Positions 1 to 9,578 of a stretch of 64,000 nucleotides of DNA are shown here, piece after piece. The notes beneath the pieces were generated by a model. That model was not told where the DNA came from, searched no databases, and saw only the letters and a program-made list of their open reading frames with translations. Made by a program: the position numbers and the translations under genes. This stretch comes from Balneolaceae bacterium (GTDB taxonomy: Bacteria; Bacteroidota; Rhodothermia; Balneolales; Balneolaceae), in NCBI GenBank assembly GCA_020832285.1, contig JAFIFB010000059.1, forward strand, positions 53,341 to 117,340. The letters run 5' to 3'. Every line of letters begins with the position of its first letter. Positions within the stretch are counted from its first letter, which is position 1.

Positions 1-1812
1 AATTCCGGCCATTCCTTTTTTAAAGGTACTGAATGATGGTTCTGTGGGAAGGCGGTATTCAGAGCCGCCAAAACCGTCACGCCGGTCAAAATCTCCGCCC
101 TGGAGTACAAAATTCCGCACCACCCGATGGAAAATCACTCCATCATAAACTCCTTCTTTTGTCAGATGAACAATGGATGAAACTGTAAAAGGAGCTTTCT
201 CCGGATGAAGCTCAATCACAATCTCACCTTTTTCCGTTTCGAGAATCCATCGCGGCTGATCTCCCCGTTCGGTCAATTCCTGCCAGTTGGGCAGCCGCAT
301 TGGTTTCATCCCGATTTCGGGTAGAATTTCGGCTGAATCTTCATCAAAATGCTGAATTACACTGGCGAGTACACCTGCAGCAGAGCGGTTACTCCGATCA
401 ACCGCGAGCTGATGCGTTTCTTTGAAGGCCTTCAAATCTTCCTGGCTGAACAGGTCCGGATTCATAAAAAGATTTTCAGCCACACTAAGGACGCTTCTGT
501 TTTGCTCTTCCATTGCCAACATAAGGGCCTCTCTTGATTTTTGGAGTAACCATTCATTGCTAATAGTTTGTTCTTCAATGAACAGTGTCAGAGCCTGTGC
601 AGCCCTCATCGCTTCAATCCCCTCACTTTCAAGGTTTGACAGGATCATTTCAGCGTACTCTTTATCAGAGTAATAATCGCTGAACAGTGCCAGTGTGCGG
701 TCTTTCAGGTACGGGTTTTTCCGGTCGATCTCATGAAGTTCACTCATTTTATCTGAAAGATCTACGCCGTTCTGATGGAGCAACTCCAGGTATGTGATGG
801 CGACTTCCGAATTTTCCATTAACTCTTCAACCATTACTCCAATTTGATCAAGCCGGTTGCGATCCAGCGGTCCAATCTCTTTCAGGGAATGGAGCGTCTG
901 CACAACCACATGCGGGTTCGGATGAGAAAGCAGTATTTCTGCATGATCCACATTCAGCCTGTCGTGTGTAACATACGCAAGCGCTGAGCCCGTGACTACC
1001 GCAAGCTGGACATTTTCGAGCAGTTCTTGCTGCGGGCGCCGATTCATGACTGCATTGAAACCGGCACTGCCCGTAATTGATACCAGGTATTCATCTGCAA
1101 GGTCAGCAGGCTCAGATGTCCGACTATATAACATTTCAACCAACATCTTAAAAGCCGTTGAATCCACACCCGGGCGATTTTCGGATGATCGCCAAAGCCC
1201 ATACAGCAAATTTCGGATGATCTCTTCATCATCCGCCTCAAATATCAATCTGGCAATTTCATCGATCGTTTCTTTGTCCAGATCAACCCTCGAAACAATT
1301 CCGCCTGCCGCCTTTGAGCAGGGTGGGCTCGAGAGGAGAAAATCAGATTCAGATACCAGCAATTTCAATATTTCTTTGTCGCCCCGTCTGTAAAAAAACT
1401 CACATGCATAATCCGGGTTCACTTCACCCTCAGAATACTTTTCGGAAATTCTTCGAAGAACTGGCTCCTCCACCTCTTTGAAACTCAGTACATACCAGGG
1501 ACGATAGTCGTCGTGGGTCAGTGAATATTCGACCAGCCGTTCCATATCATCCATTTCAGCAATGACAAGAGCTCTCCATGCCATATCAGAAACAACATTA
1601 TTGGCATGATCCTTCAGGACCCATAAATCATCCGCATTTCGCTCAGAAACAGCCCGTGAAATCTCCGTGAAATCGTCACTTTCTCTCTCATCATTAAATA
1701 TATGCTGCGTTGTGCTGCATGATATAGTCATCAATATGGCCAGACAACAGATGCCAAAAAAAGGTTTCGTAATTGAATTGTTTTTTAATAAAGTTCTTTG
1801 TTTATTGCACAT
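1..1812 (-). CDS. Cyclophilin-type peptidyl-prolyl isomerase lipoprotein (partial)
   Basis: The reading frame is open from an ATG at 1812 to the window edge, so the C-terminus is missing (604 codons seen). The N-terminus is basic, followed by a hydrophobic stretch and a lipobox (TISC), which predicts an SPII-lipidated envelope protein. The middle (about residues 40-500) is helical and HEAT-like, with no catalytic motif I recognise. From about residue 520 comes a cyclophilin fold with the motifs GEIVIELHPEKAPFTV, FHRVV and FVLQGGDF. Such proteins catalyse cis-trans isomerisation of X-Pro bonds in periplasmic clients; a fused helical-repeat domain is often seen in Bacteroidota homologues. The start lies only 25 bp from the divergent lexA start, so the promoters must overlap; a later start would cut into the signal peptide. 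Confidence 0.85.
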   Translation of the reverse strand, partial: MCNKQRTLLKNNSITKPFFGICCLAILMTISCSTTQHIFNDERESDDFTEISRAVSERNADDLWVLKDHANNVVSDMAWRALVIAEMDDMERLVEYSLTHDDYRPWYVLSFKEVEEPVLRRISEKYSEGEVNPDYACEFFYRRGDKEILKLLVSESDFLLSSPPCSKAAGGIVSRVDLDKETIDEIARLIFEADDEEIIRNLLYGLWRSSENRPGVDSTAFKMLVEMLYSRTSEPADLADEYLVSITGSAGFNAVMNRRPQQELLENVQLAVVTGSALAYVTHDRLNVDHAEILLSHPNPHVVVQTLHSLKEIGPLDRNRLDQIGVMVEELMENSEVAITYLELLHQNGVDLSDKMSELHEIDRKNPYLKDRTLALFSDYYSDKEYAEMILSNLESEGIEAMRAAQALTLFIEEQTISNEWLLQKSREALMLAMEEQNRSVLSVAENLFMNPDLFSQEDLKAFKETHQLAVDRSNRSAAGVLASVIQHFDEDSAEILPEIGMKPMRLPNWQELTERGDQPRWILETEKGEIVIELHPEKAPFTVSSIVHLTKEGVYDGVIFHRVVRNFVLQGGDFDRRDGFGGSEYRLPTEPSFSTFKKGMAGI

Positions 1813-1837
1813 ATATTACACATAAATTTACAGGCTT

Positions 1838-2497
1838 ATGGACAACGCACAACTGACCCGCAAACAAAAAGAATTTTTTGATTACATCATCGACTATAAG
1901 AAGGAGCATGACGTCTGGCCAACATATCGCGAAATTGCCGATGCATTTAACTACAAGTCACCGAACAGTGTCACTCAGAATATACAGGCTTTACTTAAAA
2001 AGGGATACCTTATAAAAACTGATGAGGATGAGTATGACGTACACCCCGATTACGAAGAAAACCTTGGCCTGAAAAAGTCCACTGGCATACCGGTGCGCGG
2101 TTTGATTGCAGCCGGCTATCTGCAGGAAGCAGTTGAAGCAGATCTTGGCCGGATTACACTCGAAACGATTTTTCCCCGGCTGGATGATATGTTTGCCCTC
2201 CGTGTATCCGGGAGCAGTATGAAGGATGCCGGAATTTTCGATGGAGATTTCGTACTGCTGATGGATAGTGATATAAACGAAGGAGACATTGGCGCGATAC
2301 TCTATAATGGCGAAACCAGTCTGAAACGCATCTACCACGACAAAAACGGCCTTCGGCTCGAGCCTGCCAACAGCGAATACGACGATATTGTGATCGAACC
2401 CGATGTGTTTGAGGAAGTTCGCATTATCGGAAAATATATCGGCCATGTAAACCGCAACGGAATTCAAAAAAGCATTCCAAAAAAGAAGGCAAGTTAG
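1838..2497 (+). CDS. lexA: LexA-type SOS repressor / S24 autopeptidase
   Basis: The product has 219 residues. The N-terminal winged helix is LexA-like (LTRKQKEFFDYI, then WPTYREIADAF). The S24 peptidase domain contains the Ala92-Gly93 self-cleavage site in the context IAAGYLQEA, the nucleophile Ser127 (SGSSMKD) and the general base Lys163 (TSLKRIY). All three are placed as in E. coli LexA, so RecA-stimulated self-cleavage is expected. It represses DNA-damage genes; an SRAP/YedK gene near the other end of the window is a typical SOS-linked partner, but I found no obvious shared operator. It is divergent from the cyclophilin gene. A palindromic repeat directly after the stop may act as terminator. 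Confidence 0.93.
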   Translation: MDNAQLTRKQKEFFDYIIDYKKEHDVWPTYREIADAFNYKSPNSVTQNIQALLKKGYLIKTDEDEYDVHPDYEENLGLKKSTGIPVRGLIAAGYLQEAVEADLGRITLETIFPRLDDMFALRVSGSSMKDAGIFDGDFVLLMDSDINEGDIGAILYNGETSLKRIYHDKNGLRLEPANSEYDDIVIEPDVFEEVRIIGKYIGHVNRNGIQKSIPKKKAS

Positions 2498-2502
2498 GCT
2501 AT

Positions 2503-2637
2503 TGTCGTGTCAATAATAAAACATCGGGTAAAACCCGCAAAGTTTTCTTTCTGTATTTATCACTTTCTTCAAAATTGGAAGACTTTATATAAAAAAACTT
2601 TGCGGGTTTCTTACGAAACTTCAGACTTGACACGATA
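2503..2637. repeat. MITE-like palindromic repeat, type A (R1)
   Basis: The ends are TCGTGTCAA and TTGACACGA. Inside is an imperfect stem with arms AACCCGCAAAGTTT and AAACTTTGCGGGTT around a loop of about 45 nt. It starts 6 bp after the lexA stop, so the transcript could fold and terminate here. A second, inverted copy of this type lies at 62830-62986. No coding capacity. Confidence 0.85.
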
Positions 2638-2638
2638 T

Positions 2639-2777
2639 TAGTGTCTTGTCATCTTTAATAAATGTGAGAGAGTCATCAGACGAGTCGTTCCGGGATCATC
2701 CCAGTCATCGTAATTGGTTCATTTTTCGAAAAACTCGTCAGATGACTTAACCCGACGTTTTATCTTTGACATAACAT
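2639..2777 (-). repeat. MITE-like palindromic repeat, type B (R2)
   Basis: This is a reverse-orientation copy of the repeats at 29078-29216 and 37532-37670. It shares their ends (TTTGACATAACA here) and inner stem arms AGTCATCAGACGAGT and ACTCGTCAGATGACT. It abuts R1, so two types of the same family sit in tandem. The right end contains TATCTTTG, which matches the Bacteroidota -7 promoter box facing outward. Confidence 0.88.
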
Positions 2778-3348
2778 TATTTCCCAGCCAACCTGAGAAC
2801 GATTCTAAATTGTAGTACAAGGTGCTCCCCTTCTTCTAATGAGATACGTATTAAGTGAGTTAATCGGCTTTTTACGTCACATCGAACGCAATGAGGAGCG
2901 ATGGGAATCAATGAAGTCGAAGTGCTATTTCAAAATCCGTTCTCGACTTCGTTCTTTCGTTGCCACTCAGACCCTTTGCTACCGTTGAAAGTTTTGCAAA
3001 AAGTGTGTATTTGGGCTTTAATCAACGATATTTGCTTTTAGAAACACACCCGTAAATCCCCTCTTGAGAGGGGACAGATTTGAGAAAGATCGCAAAGCGA
3101 TCCTTTCAAAAATCAGGGGTGTGTTTGGGTGGGCAAGGAACCTGAAACGGCTATGGTTCGCGATCAAAGCCATGGAACACACCCCTCGCTAAACTCACCC
3201 GGCTTCGCCGTTTCGTTTACGCCTTCCCCCTCGAAGAGGGGATTATAGAGCTTGTCACTTCTGAAATAGTCTTGCCCCGCTCTACTACGTTAAAACTTCG
3301 AAGAGCAGGCTTTTTGGGTAAGATTAGGGGTTAATGGTGACAGTAATG
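2778..3348. other. Non-coding gap with palindromic intergenic repeats
   Basis: No convincing gene. Bases 3041-3131 form a long hairpin-type repeat whose ends AAACACACCC and GGGTGTGTTT are complementary, with CCCCTCTTGAGAGGGG inside. A related half-copy follows at 3176-3243. Bases 3255-3345 carry the tail module of the L repeat family (see 26342-26775), recognised by CTACTACGTTAAAACTTCGA and a closing GGTGACAGT. Confidence 0.7.
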
Positions 3349-3543
3349 TTTAGTCAAATATGAACCATCGGTTGAAACCTGTCAGCACCCACCGGATCTG
3401 ACAGCGTTGGATTATGTGCGAAAATGCCTTAAATATGCTTTTTCCAAAGTTGCCGACGCTGACATCCTGACTGCTGTCGGGACGGAAAAGCACCGAGAAT
3501 GCTGTCAGGTCTGAGCCGTCACTTTAAACATGACACGACAGTA
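3349..3543. repeat. MITE-like palindromic repeat, diverged copy (R3)
   Basis: The outer ends resemble the family (TAGTCAAATATGAACCATCGG on the left, TGACACGACAGTA on the right), but the interior is different. It carries GAAACCTGTCAG, TCTGACAGCGTTGG and GCTGTCAGGT, which are nested inverted copies of the CTGTCAGG motif. The same motif forms the inner stem of R5. Confidence 0.65.
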
Positions 3544-3544
3544 G

Positions 3545-3898
3545 GTTTCTGAACAAAAATCCCGTCAGGGATGCCCGAATTTAGCCCCATGCTTTAGCGA
3601 GTGGTATTATGAGGTGAGGTTTAAATTTCTCAGTCCTGGCAGGGACGGCACATGCCAGCGTTATCGTGGTATTTCACCCATCATTTCATCCTGATCATTT
3701 CCCAACTGGTGCCAGGGCAGAATAATGGTCAGAGTATTAGAGATTGGCTGATTTCTGAGTTCGGTGTGTCGTCCCGTAACGGGACTTGCGTGGGTTTACC
3801 CACGACAAAAAACCCCACAGTGAACTGTGGGGCTATATTCGGTCGTCTCTTCGAGACTGAGTGTGGTGAAGTAAAGATCTCTCGATTCCTTTTCTAAG
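3545..3898. repeat. Multi-hairpin intergenic repeat
   Basis: The segment contains successive small palindromes: GTCCCGTAACGGGAC, GTGGGTTTACCCAC, CCCCACAGTGAACTGTGGGG and a TCGTCTCTTCGAGACTGA stem. An open frame at 3652-3897 arises from this structure and has no domain or ribosome-binding site. I take the whole as a mobile-type non-coding repeat, origin unknown. Bases 3899-4174 hold another L-family tail fragment (about 3986-4085) and nothing else. Confidence 0.55.
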
Positions 3899-4174
3899 CT
3901 GGATTGGTATCAGAATATCACACAACATAACTGTTTACAACACTTGATTACCTTAAAAGGCACATATCATGTCACATTTTAATAGTGTTACCCCGATCTG
4001 CTTCGCTATCCACTACGTTAAAACTTCGAGGATCAGGAAAACTTTGAAGAGCAGGGTTCTGGGCAAAGTTAGGCGCCCGAAATGACGGTCATATTATCCG
4101 CTAAACACGTACCCAAAGGAGTGGACTATTGAAGTAGATAAAAGACTTTTTTAAATCGAATACAGTTCACCCTG

Positions 4175-7100
4175 TTAATTCTCCCTGACAGCTGCCACAT
4201 CCGCCCCCTGGTGCTCCGCACGATTTTCAAAAAGTGGTTGCAGCTGTGGTACAATGTGTCGCAATATCTGGGCTGGCAGGGAGCTGGTGAAACCATAGCC
4301 TGAAGCCTCACTTCCCGAAACAAATACAGTTACAGTACCAAAGAAACGATCATCAATAAAAAATACAAGTGTAGATGTTCGGTTGAGTGGTTTAGAGTCA
4401 AGCAATGAACCGCGTGCCCCATACACCTTAAATCTGTTGTCACCCGTACCGGTTTTAGCCCCAACGGGCAGCAGTTCTCCGGCGGAGGTTTTCATCACTC
4501 CTGAAACTCTGCGGGCTGTGCCTCTTTCCACCACATCGACCATCGCACCCCGTAAAACATCAGATACCTCCTTCGACAACACACGCTCACCCGGCAGATA
4601 CTCTCTCTCCATAACTGTTTCATAGGGCGTGCCTTCAGCAAAGTGCATTTTTTCGATACGGGTCATGGGCATTCGGACTCCATCGTTCAGAATAACACCT
4701 ACAAGTTCGGCAAGATCCCCCGGCCTGTCAGCCGAAGTGCCAATGGCTGTGGCGTAGGATGGTACAAGCGAGTTAAAAGGGTAACCCACTCTTTGCCAGT
4801 CGCGATGTATCTCTTCAAATGCATCTTCCTCAATGATCTGCCAAATCCTGTTGTCCTGCACCCGCTTGTTCCGATGCCTGAAAAGCCACTCATACACCTC
4901 CTGCCGCACATCTGCTCCTGCCTTTATCCATTCATTTCTGGTTGCATCAGGGTTTTGATACAGATAAGCAGCAAGCCATATTTCAAGCGGATGAATGCGG
5001 GCAACATACCCCCGGTCCTGCCAGTTAAAATCTTCAACATTCGCTCTTCTGAATGCAGAAGCTTCGTTCCGTGCAGAAGGGCTGCTCTCCTGTTCGGTAG
5101 TAAATCCTCTGAATTCAAGGAATTCTTCCAGAGTCGCATCTGGCCGAATGGAACGAAATATCCAGGCCGCATTATTTGACGAGACATTGCGATCCTTGAA
5201 GATCTCATTCAAAAGTTCGTCGCCTCTCAATCCAAGGTACTTTTGGTAGAACTGATTCAGAAAAACCAGCCCCTCCTTTTCGGCAAAACGAGACAGATAC
5301 TCCTGCCGGCGCGGGTCATCCGCATTATCCAGTATATTTGTAGGATTACCCGGCAAGTTAACTGCATAATGATATACAACATCCCGCATCAATCTGATAA
5401 AGGGAAGATTTACTGAGTGCCTGAACGCTTCGGTCACAGTCAGCATTTGACCTTCGTGTGTGGCATCAAAATTACGGAAAGTGTGCAAGCCGCCTGCGGT
5501 AAAAAATCGTTCTCCGGTGCCCGCAGAATATCTCCGCTCCATAGCTGCTTCAAGGATCTGCCGCAGTGTTGCTTCAGGATTCCTCGCAAGATAATTAAGA
5601 GTCCAGCGGGTGAGAGCGTCTCTTCCGGGCACCTCAATTTGTAAAAGCTCAGATGGGGACATGCCTGAATAATCTTCGTACAAATTGTTAATAATTTCGA
5701 GATAGCTTACAAGTGCCCGCAGTTTGGCTGTTGACCCCAGCTCGAGTTTGGTTCCTTCATTGATGTTCAGCGGACCATCAAAATTATCGGCCTGAACCCG
5801 CAGCTTATTACCCTCATTCGTACGCTCGTACAATACAATTGCGTACTTAATTTCAGTTGGATCACCGGTTATGAGCCTGTATCCTTCAAGATTTGCCTCC
5901 CGTATGTAGTTTCGGTCATGCAACTGATTAAGTATATCAGTAACAGATTCTTGTACACCCTGATTAAACGTTGTCTGAACGGTCAGATCCAATTGATCCA
6001 AATCGTAGTTGCTGTTCAACCGGAGCAGGTTCAGTAGCTCCGTCCGAACGGCATTGACAGCCTTTCTTTCTATGAATGACAAACTGCTCAATGGTGGCGC
6101 AGTATTCCGGAGCTCCGTGCTGATCTGTAGTTGGCTTTGATACAGTTCATTTGGTATGATACCTTCACGATATAATATACCCGAATAGGTATTTGTGAGC
6201 TCATCCAGTTGCTTTCGCCCTTCCCTTGTGGCCAGAAAATATGAAGGCCTTCTGTGAGCCAGGAACAGACTTAATGTCCGTTTAAACACTTCACCCCTGA
6301 CCTCCATTTCTTCAACTGTTAAAACATCGGGATGAGCTGCCAACAGATAATTGAACTCGTCAAACTCAATCCCGTACCAAGCCCACACTCCGTCCCCAAG
6401 GCCTATTACTTCGCCATACCCTGAAATAGCCGCGAGCGGTACAGAATTAATATAATTGAGTATAATGCGTTTTTGAGTCTCAAATGTTTTCGGCCCATCC
6501 AGGTAACTTCGGAGTGAGGCTGATAACATCTGAAAGCCTTTTGTAGAGATATTTTCCGTCAACCCTTCTGGCGAATGGCGCACTTTCTCAAGTTGTGTAG
6601 CGAGTGTGCTTCCTCCTGGCACTGATCTCGGGCTAACCAGTACTGCCAGAGTTTTGTCCATAACAGCTTTACCCAGTCTGTTCCATTCAACGGCCGGATT
6701 CCTGAACGGAAAGTCTTCTTCAAGAAGTGTACGATTTTCGATAAAAAGCAGAGTTTCTACAAGTACAGGTGGTATTTCATCATAGTTTTGATATACCCGG
6801 CTGGGAAACCGGTTCTTGTACATCACATCACCAGAGTCAGCCAGCAAGGTCAGGCCGGCATTATCTTTTTGGTGATAAACCGGATAGACGCCATAATCGG
6901 CAAGTTGATGCATCCGGGAAGATGCCACAGCCTGTTCTGTAATCTGATAACCACGCTCGGAAAGATGTGCTGTAAAACGGGGCAGATCTGTATAACCAAA
7001 CCGTAAATCATAAGGCCCCTGGGGAGCTAACAACGGATTTGATACAGGTCCCGGCTCCAACTGAAAGGTTAATTCACCGGCCACAGAAGAAAAGTACCAT

Positions 7101-7228
7101 GCCTGAATTTTAGATGTACGTGCCTCAGACAGCAAAAGTACTAAAAAAAGTATCGTAATGATTAAAATCGAAACAGAAACATAGTATTTACGCCCATATT
7201 TCAAAAGTTTCTTAATCTGGGAAACCAT
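4175..7228 (-). CDS. Divergent class A penicillin-binding protein (transglycosylase-transpeptidase)
   Basis: This bifunctional cell-wall synthase has one N-terminal membrane anchor (about residues 15-35) after a short basic cytoplasmic tail. A GT51 glycosyltransferase region follows (about 145-300), with GGSTLATQLEK and a degenerate first motif, IENRTLLEE, where the family usually has EDxxF. The C-terminal transpeptidase keeps all three serine motifs: STAK (nucleophile Ser499), Ser605-Val-Asn and Lys925-Thr-Gly. At 1017 residues it is longer than usual PBP1A/1C, and a 250-residue insert lies between the second and third motifs. I chose the ATG at 7228, which gives a normal short tail; in-frame starts also exist at 7336 (ATG) and 7348 (TTG). 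It polymerises and cross-links peptidoglycan at the inner membrane. Symbol withheld because the subclass is unclear. Confidence 0.87.
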   Translation of the reverse strand: MVSQIKKLLKYGRKYYVSVSILIITILFLVLLLSEARTSKIQAWYFSSVAGELTFQLEPGPVSNPLLAPQGPYDLRFGYTDLPRFTAHLSERGYQITEQAVASSRMHQLADYGVYPVYHQKDNAGLTLLADSGDVMYKNRFPSRVYQNYDEIPPVLVETLLFIENRTLLEEDFPFRNPAVEWNRLGKAVMDKTLAVLVSPRSVPGGSTLATQLEKVRHSPEGLTENISTKGFQMLSASLRSYLDGPKTFETQKRIILNYINSVPLAAISGYGEVIGLGDGVWAWYGIEFDEFNYLLAAHPDVLTVEEMEVRGEVFKRTLSLFLAHRRPSYFLATREGRKQLDELTNTYSGILYREGIIPNELYQSQLQISTELRNTAPPLSSLSFIERKAVNAVRTELLNLLRLNSNYDLDQLDLTVQTTFNQGVQESVTDILNQLHDRNYIREANLEGYRLITGDPTEIKYAIVLYERTNEGNKLRVQADNFDGPLNINEGTKLELGSTAKLRALVSYLEIINNLYEDYSGMSPSELLQIEVPGRDALTRWTLNYLARNPEATLRQILEAAMERRYSAGTGERFFTAGGLHTFRNFDATHEGQMLTVTEAFRHSVNLPFIRLMRDVVYHYAVNLPGNPTNILDNADDPRRQEYLSRFAEKEGLVFLNQFYQKYLGLRGDELLNEIFKDRNVSSNNAAWIFRSIRPDATLEEFLEFRGFTTEQESSPSARNEASAFRRANVEDFNWQDRGYVARIHPLEIWLAAYLYQNPDATRNEWIKAGADVRQEVYEWLFRHRNKRVQDNRIWQIIEEDAFEEIHRDWQRVGYPFNSLVPSYATAIGTSADRPGDLAELVGVILNDGVRMPMTRIEKMHFAEGTPYETVMEREYLPGERVLSKEVSDVLRGAMVDVVERGTARRVSGVMKTSAGELLPVGAKTGTGDNRFKVYGARGSLLDSKPLNRTSTLVFFIDDRFFGTVTVFVSGSEASGYGFTSSLPAQILRHIVPQLQPLFENRAEHQGADVAAVREN

Positions 7229-7348
7229 TCCAATTTCATTCCATACCAGGCCACGGTAAATTCCTCTTTCAGGATTCCCACGTGCTGTAAAACTGCCGCT
7301 GACTGATTGATATATTCCCTCAACTTTATTCCACATAGCCTGACTCAA

Positions 7349-7884
7349 ACATTTACTGCTTAAAAAATTCTCTTCCTGCGAAAGAATACCTGCAAAAAAA
7401 ATACTGGTTCAAGAAGCTGAAGCTACACGTCTTCAAATTTAGGCCTTTATGGTAGTATGAACTGCACCTTTATACAATATTTCAATGCATGTTCAAATTA
7501 CCCATAGCTGTTATCTGAAAAGCGTCTCTGAATAGATAACGGAATGGTTATCTTTGGAATTGTTAAAGCATTACCAGAGTTTTCAAGGATATTTTTAATA
7601 TTTGACTACTGTCGTGTCAATCTTAAAATGACGGGTTAGACCTGACAGCATTCCCGGGGCTTTTCCGGGCTTTCACCTATATTTGATACTTGACTTAAAA
7701 CTTCAACGCCGAAACCTGATTAAAATTGATGGCGCTATTTGGTAGAATGGGAATGTACAATTTACAGGAAAATACACGGATTCTGTACCTGAAATCGTCC
7801 AGAGATTTGGTTTTTAAAACCCTCTGAATTGTAATAAAGCTGAATTCTCCTGTAGAGGAATCATTCAAATAGTAAGAGATGCTC
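7349..7884. other. Non-coding gap containing repeat R4
   Basis: Bases 7607-7695 are a member of the MITE-like family: the left end TACTGTCGTGTCAA is typical, followed by an inner GACCTGACAGC and CCCGGGG/CCGGG arms, and a decayed right end ACTTGACTT. A TATCTTTG box occurs at about 7549 with no clear gene behind it. An open frame on the minus strand over 7695-7979 has no recognisable content. Confidence 0.6.
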
Positions 7885-8046
7885 TTATTTTTTTTCCCTT
7901 GAAATAGTAATGAGCCTGCCATTCGCATCTTTCCTTGACTCAAACAGCTGAGAGTCCTTAATCCAGGCCCGGCCGCCATCGCGTTGCAGTTTCTTGGTGT
8001 TTTTAAATTTCATGGCTTGTTTGTGAAGATCCGGTAATTTACTCAT
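7885..8046 (-). CDS. Small hypothetical protein, 53 residues
   Basis: ATG at 8046 follows an AGGA two bases upstream, and the frame ends at TAA 7885. The product is basic and hydrophilic (begins MSKLPDLHKQAMKFKNTKK, ends TISREKK) with no signal peptide or known domain. A dyad ACAAGAT-N2-ATCTTGT lies just upstream at 8063-8078 and could be an operator or terminator. The frame could be fortuitous: an overlapping frame also exists here. Sequence character (many Lys and Arg, few rare residues) favours a real small gene only weakly. Confidence 0.35.
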   Translation of the reverse strand: MSKLPDLHKQAMKFKNTKKLQRDGGRAWIKDSQLFESRKDANGRLITISREKK

Positions 8047-8224
8047 GGTCCTGTATTTTTTTTACAAGATACATCTTGTAAGGGTTTTGGAAAAGAACAA
8101 AAGTCAAAAACAGAACCGTTCAGCGATTATTCAGATTGAGCATTTGTTTAAAATGATTTGCTAACAACCAAAAGCATTCTAAAAAACTAAAGACAGAATC
8201 ATTTCAATTTAAATTTGAATTGTT

Positions 8225-8232
8225 TATCTTTG
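8225..8232 (+). promoter_or_regulatory. Bacteroidota-type -7 promoter box before rplU
   Basis: TATCTTTG matches the TAnnTTTG -7 element used by the primary sigma factor of Bacteroidota. It lies about 47 bp before the rplU start, leaving a short leader. The matching -33 TTG is not clear-cut because several TTGs lie in the upstream AT-rich stretch. Confidence 0.5.
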
Positions 8233-8278
8233 GGGTCTATAAAAATTTCGATTAAACAGTCATAAAAAAAGAAAAGAC

Positions 8279-8587
8279 ATGTACGCTATCGTAAAAATTG
8301 GCGGCCATCAGTACAAAGTAGCTCAGGATCAGACGGTTTTTGTAAACAGGCTTTCTACTGAAGATGAAAAAATTACCCTTGAAGAGGTACTTTTAGTAAA
8401 AGATGATGAGGGCAATGTTAAAATTGGCACACCCACAGTTGAAGGTGCAAAAGTTGAAGCATTTGTTGTTGATCATCCCAAAGCAGATAAAGTTATTATT
8501 TTCAAAAAGAAACGAAGAAAAGGTTACAGAGTGAAGCGAGGCCACAGACAGCCAATCACTCAACTTAAAATTGAGAATATTTCTTAA
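8279..8587 (+). CDS. rplU: 50S ribosomal protein L21
   Basis: The 102-residue product has the usual L21 length and fold. It starts MYAIVKIGGHQYKV, has the basic core FKKKRRKGYRVKRGHRQP near residues 77-94, and ends with ITQLKIENI. It binds 23S rRNA domain V/VI in the large subunit. It is followed 15 bp later by rpmA in the standard rplU-rpmA pair, driven by the TATCTTTG box at 8225. Confidence 0.97.
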   Translation: MYAIVKIGGHQYKVAQDQTVFVNRLSTEDEKITLEEVLLVKDDEGNVKIGTPTVEGAKVEAFVVDHPKADKVIIFKKKRRKGYRVKRGHRQPITQLKIENIS

Positions 8588-8602
8588 AATAAAGATTAAG
8601 TT

Positions 8603-8857
8603 ATGGCACATAAAAAAGGACAAGGTTCTACAAGAAACGGCCGGGATTCAGAATCGAAGCGACTCGGCGTAAAAAAGTACGGCGGTGAAGTGGTGCGTGC
8701 AGGAAACATCATTGTTCGGCAGCGAGGCACTAAATTTCACCCGGGAGAAAATGTTGGCCGGGGCGGTGACGATACCCTCTTTGCCCTGTCCGATGGAACT
8801 GTTTCTTTCCGTACCAGGAAAGGCGGACGCAAATTTGTTTCCGTAGATCAGGTATAA
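8603..8857 (+). CDS. rpmA: 50S ribosomal protein L27
   Basis: The 84-residue product begins [16 protein letters not shown] with no Firmicutes-type cleavable extension, followed by the L27 signature [17 protein letters not shown]. Its N-terminal tail reaches into the peptidyl-transferase centre. It is co-transcribed with rplU, and a strong terminator follows 20 bp after the stop. Confidence 0.97.
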   Translation: MAHKKGQGSTRNGRDSESKRLGVKKYGGEVVRAGNIIVRQRGTKFHPGENVGRGGDDTLFALSDGTVSFRTRKGGRKFVSVDQV

Positions 8858-8876
8858 ATATTTTTAAACTTTTTCC

Positions 8877-8910
8877 AAGCCCTGGTAACATTGTTATCAG
8901 GGCTTTTTTT
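8877..8910 (+). terminator. Rho-independent terminator of rplU-rpmA
   Basis: The stem arms AAGCCCTGGTAAC and GTTATCAGGGCTT (one mismatch) flank a 3-nt loop, followed by seven Ts. It ends the ribosomal transcript just before the FAH-family gene. Confidence 0.85.
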
Positions 8911-8921
8911 ATTTTCGGGTT

Positions 8922-9578
8922 ATGAACTTTTTAATACCTGAACACCCGCATCTAAGCTTTGGCACTCTGTTTTGTATCGGGCGAAACTATGCCAAACATA
9001 TAGAAGAAATGAACAGCAAGCCTGCTGATAAACCTGTGGTTTTTTTAAAACCCAGAAGCAGCCTTCTTTTTACTAATCAGCCGATTATATTACCTCCTTC
9101 TTCAGAGAATATTCACCACGAAGTTGAAATGGTTCTTCTCATCGGGAAAAAATGCAGGTCCGTTCCTGTCACTTCTGCAAATGAAATGATCGAAGCCGTC
9201 GCAGCAGGAATCGACGTTACCGCACGCGACATCCAGACCGATGCAAAGAAAAATGGCCTTCCATGGGCTTTATCAAAAGGCTTTGATACATTCGCCCCAG
9301 TCGGTAACTTTGCAAAAATATCAAATCAGGATGACATTCAACATTTTGATCTGTCCGTTACTGTAAATGGTGAAATCAGACAATCCGGTAATACATCCAA
9401 CATGCTGTTTTCAACTGCAGAAATTATTTCATATTTATCGGAACAGTTCACTCTTTATCCTGGCGATATTATATTTACAGGTACACCCGAGGGTGTAAGC
9501 CGGATCAAACCCGGAGATCGTATTGAAGCAAAACTTGGAAATAACCTTTCAACACTCAGCGTTCATGTTTCATCGTAA
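8922..9578 (+). CDS. Fumarylacetoacetate hydrolase family protein
   Basis: The 218-residue protein matches the single-domain FAH fold (acylpyruvate/fumarylpyruvate hydrolase, HpcE-like isomerase). Visible landmarks are CIGRNYAKH, KPVVFLKP, the metal-binding acidic pair in HHEVEMVLLIG, GIDVTARDIQ, and the C-terminal GDIIFTGTPEGVS. These enzymes cleave or isomerise beta-diketo or acylpyruvate acids with Mg or Mn. The exact substrate cannot be told. The 3' end overlaps the M23 peptidase gene by 14 bp, implying co-transcription, although no functional link is evident. Confidence 0.88.
   Translation: MNFLIPEHPHLSFGTLFCIGRNYAKHIEEMNSKPADKPVVFLKPRSSLLFTNQPIILPPSSENIHHEVEMVLLIGKKCRSVPVTSANEMIEAVAAGIDVTARDIQTDAKKNGLPWALSKGFDTFAPVGNFAKISNQDDIQHFDLSVTVNGEIRQSGNTSNMLFSTAEIISYLSEQFTLYPGDIIFTGTPEGVSRIKPGDRIEAKLGNNLSTLSVHVSS

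Noticed and set aside
3652..3897. 81-residue open frame
   Set aside because: It lies entirely in stacked hairpin repeats and has no ribosome-binding site or domain.
4643..5179. Long open frame antisense to the penicillin-binding protein
   Set aside because: The opposite strand carries a well-conserved enzyme; this is a shadow frame.
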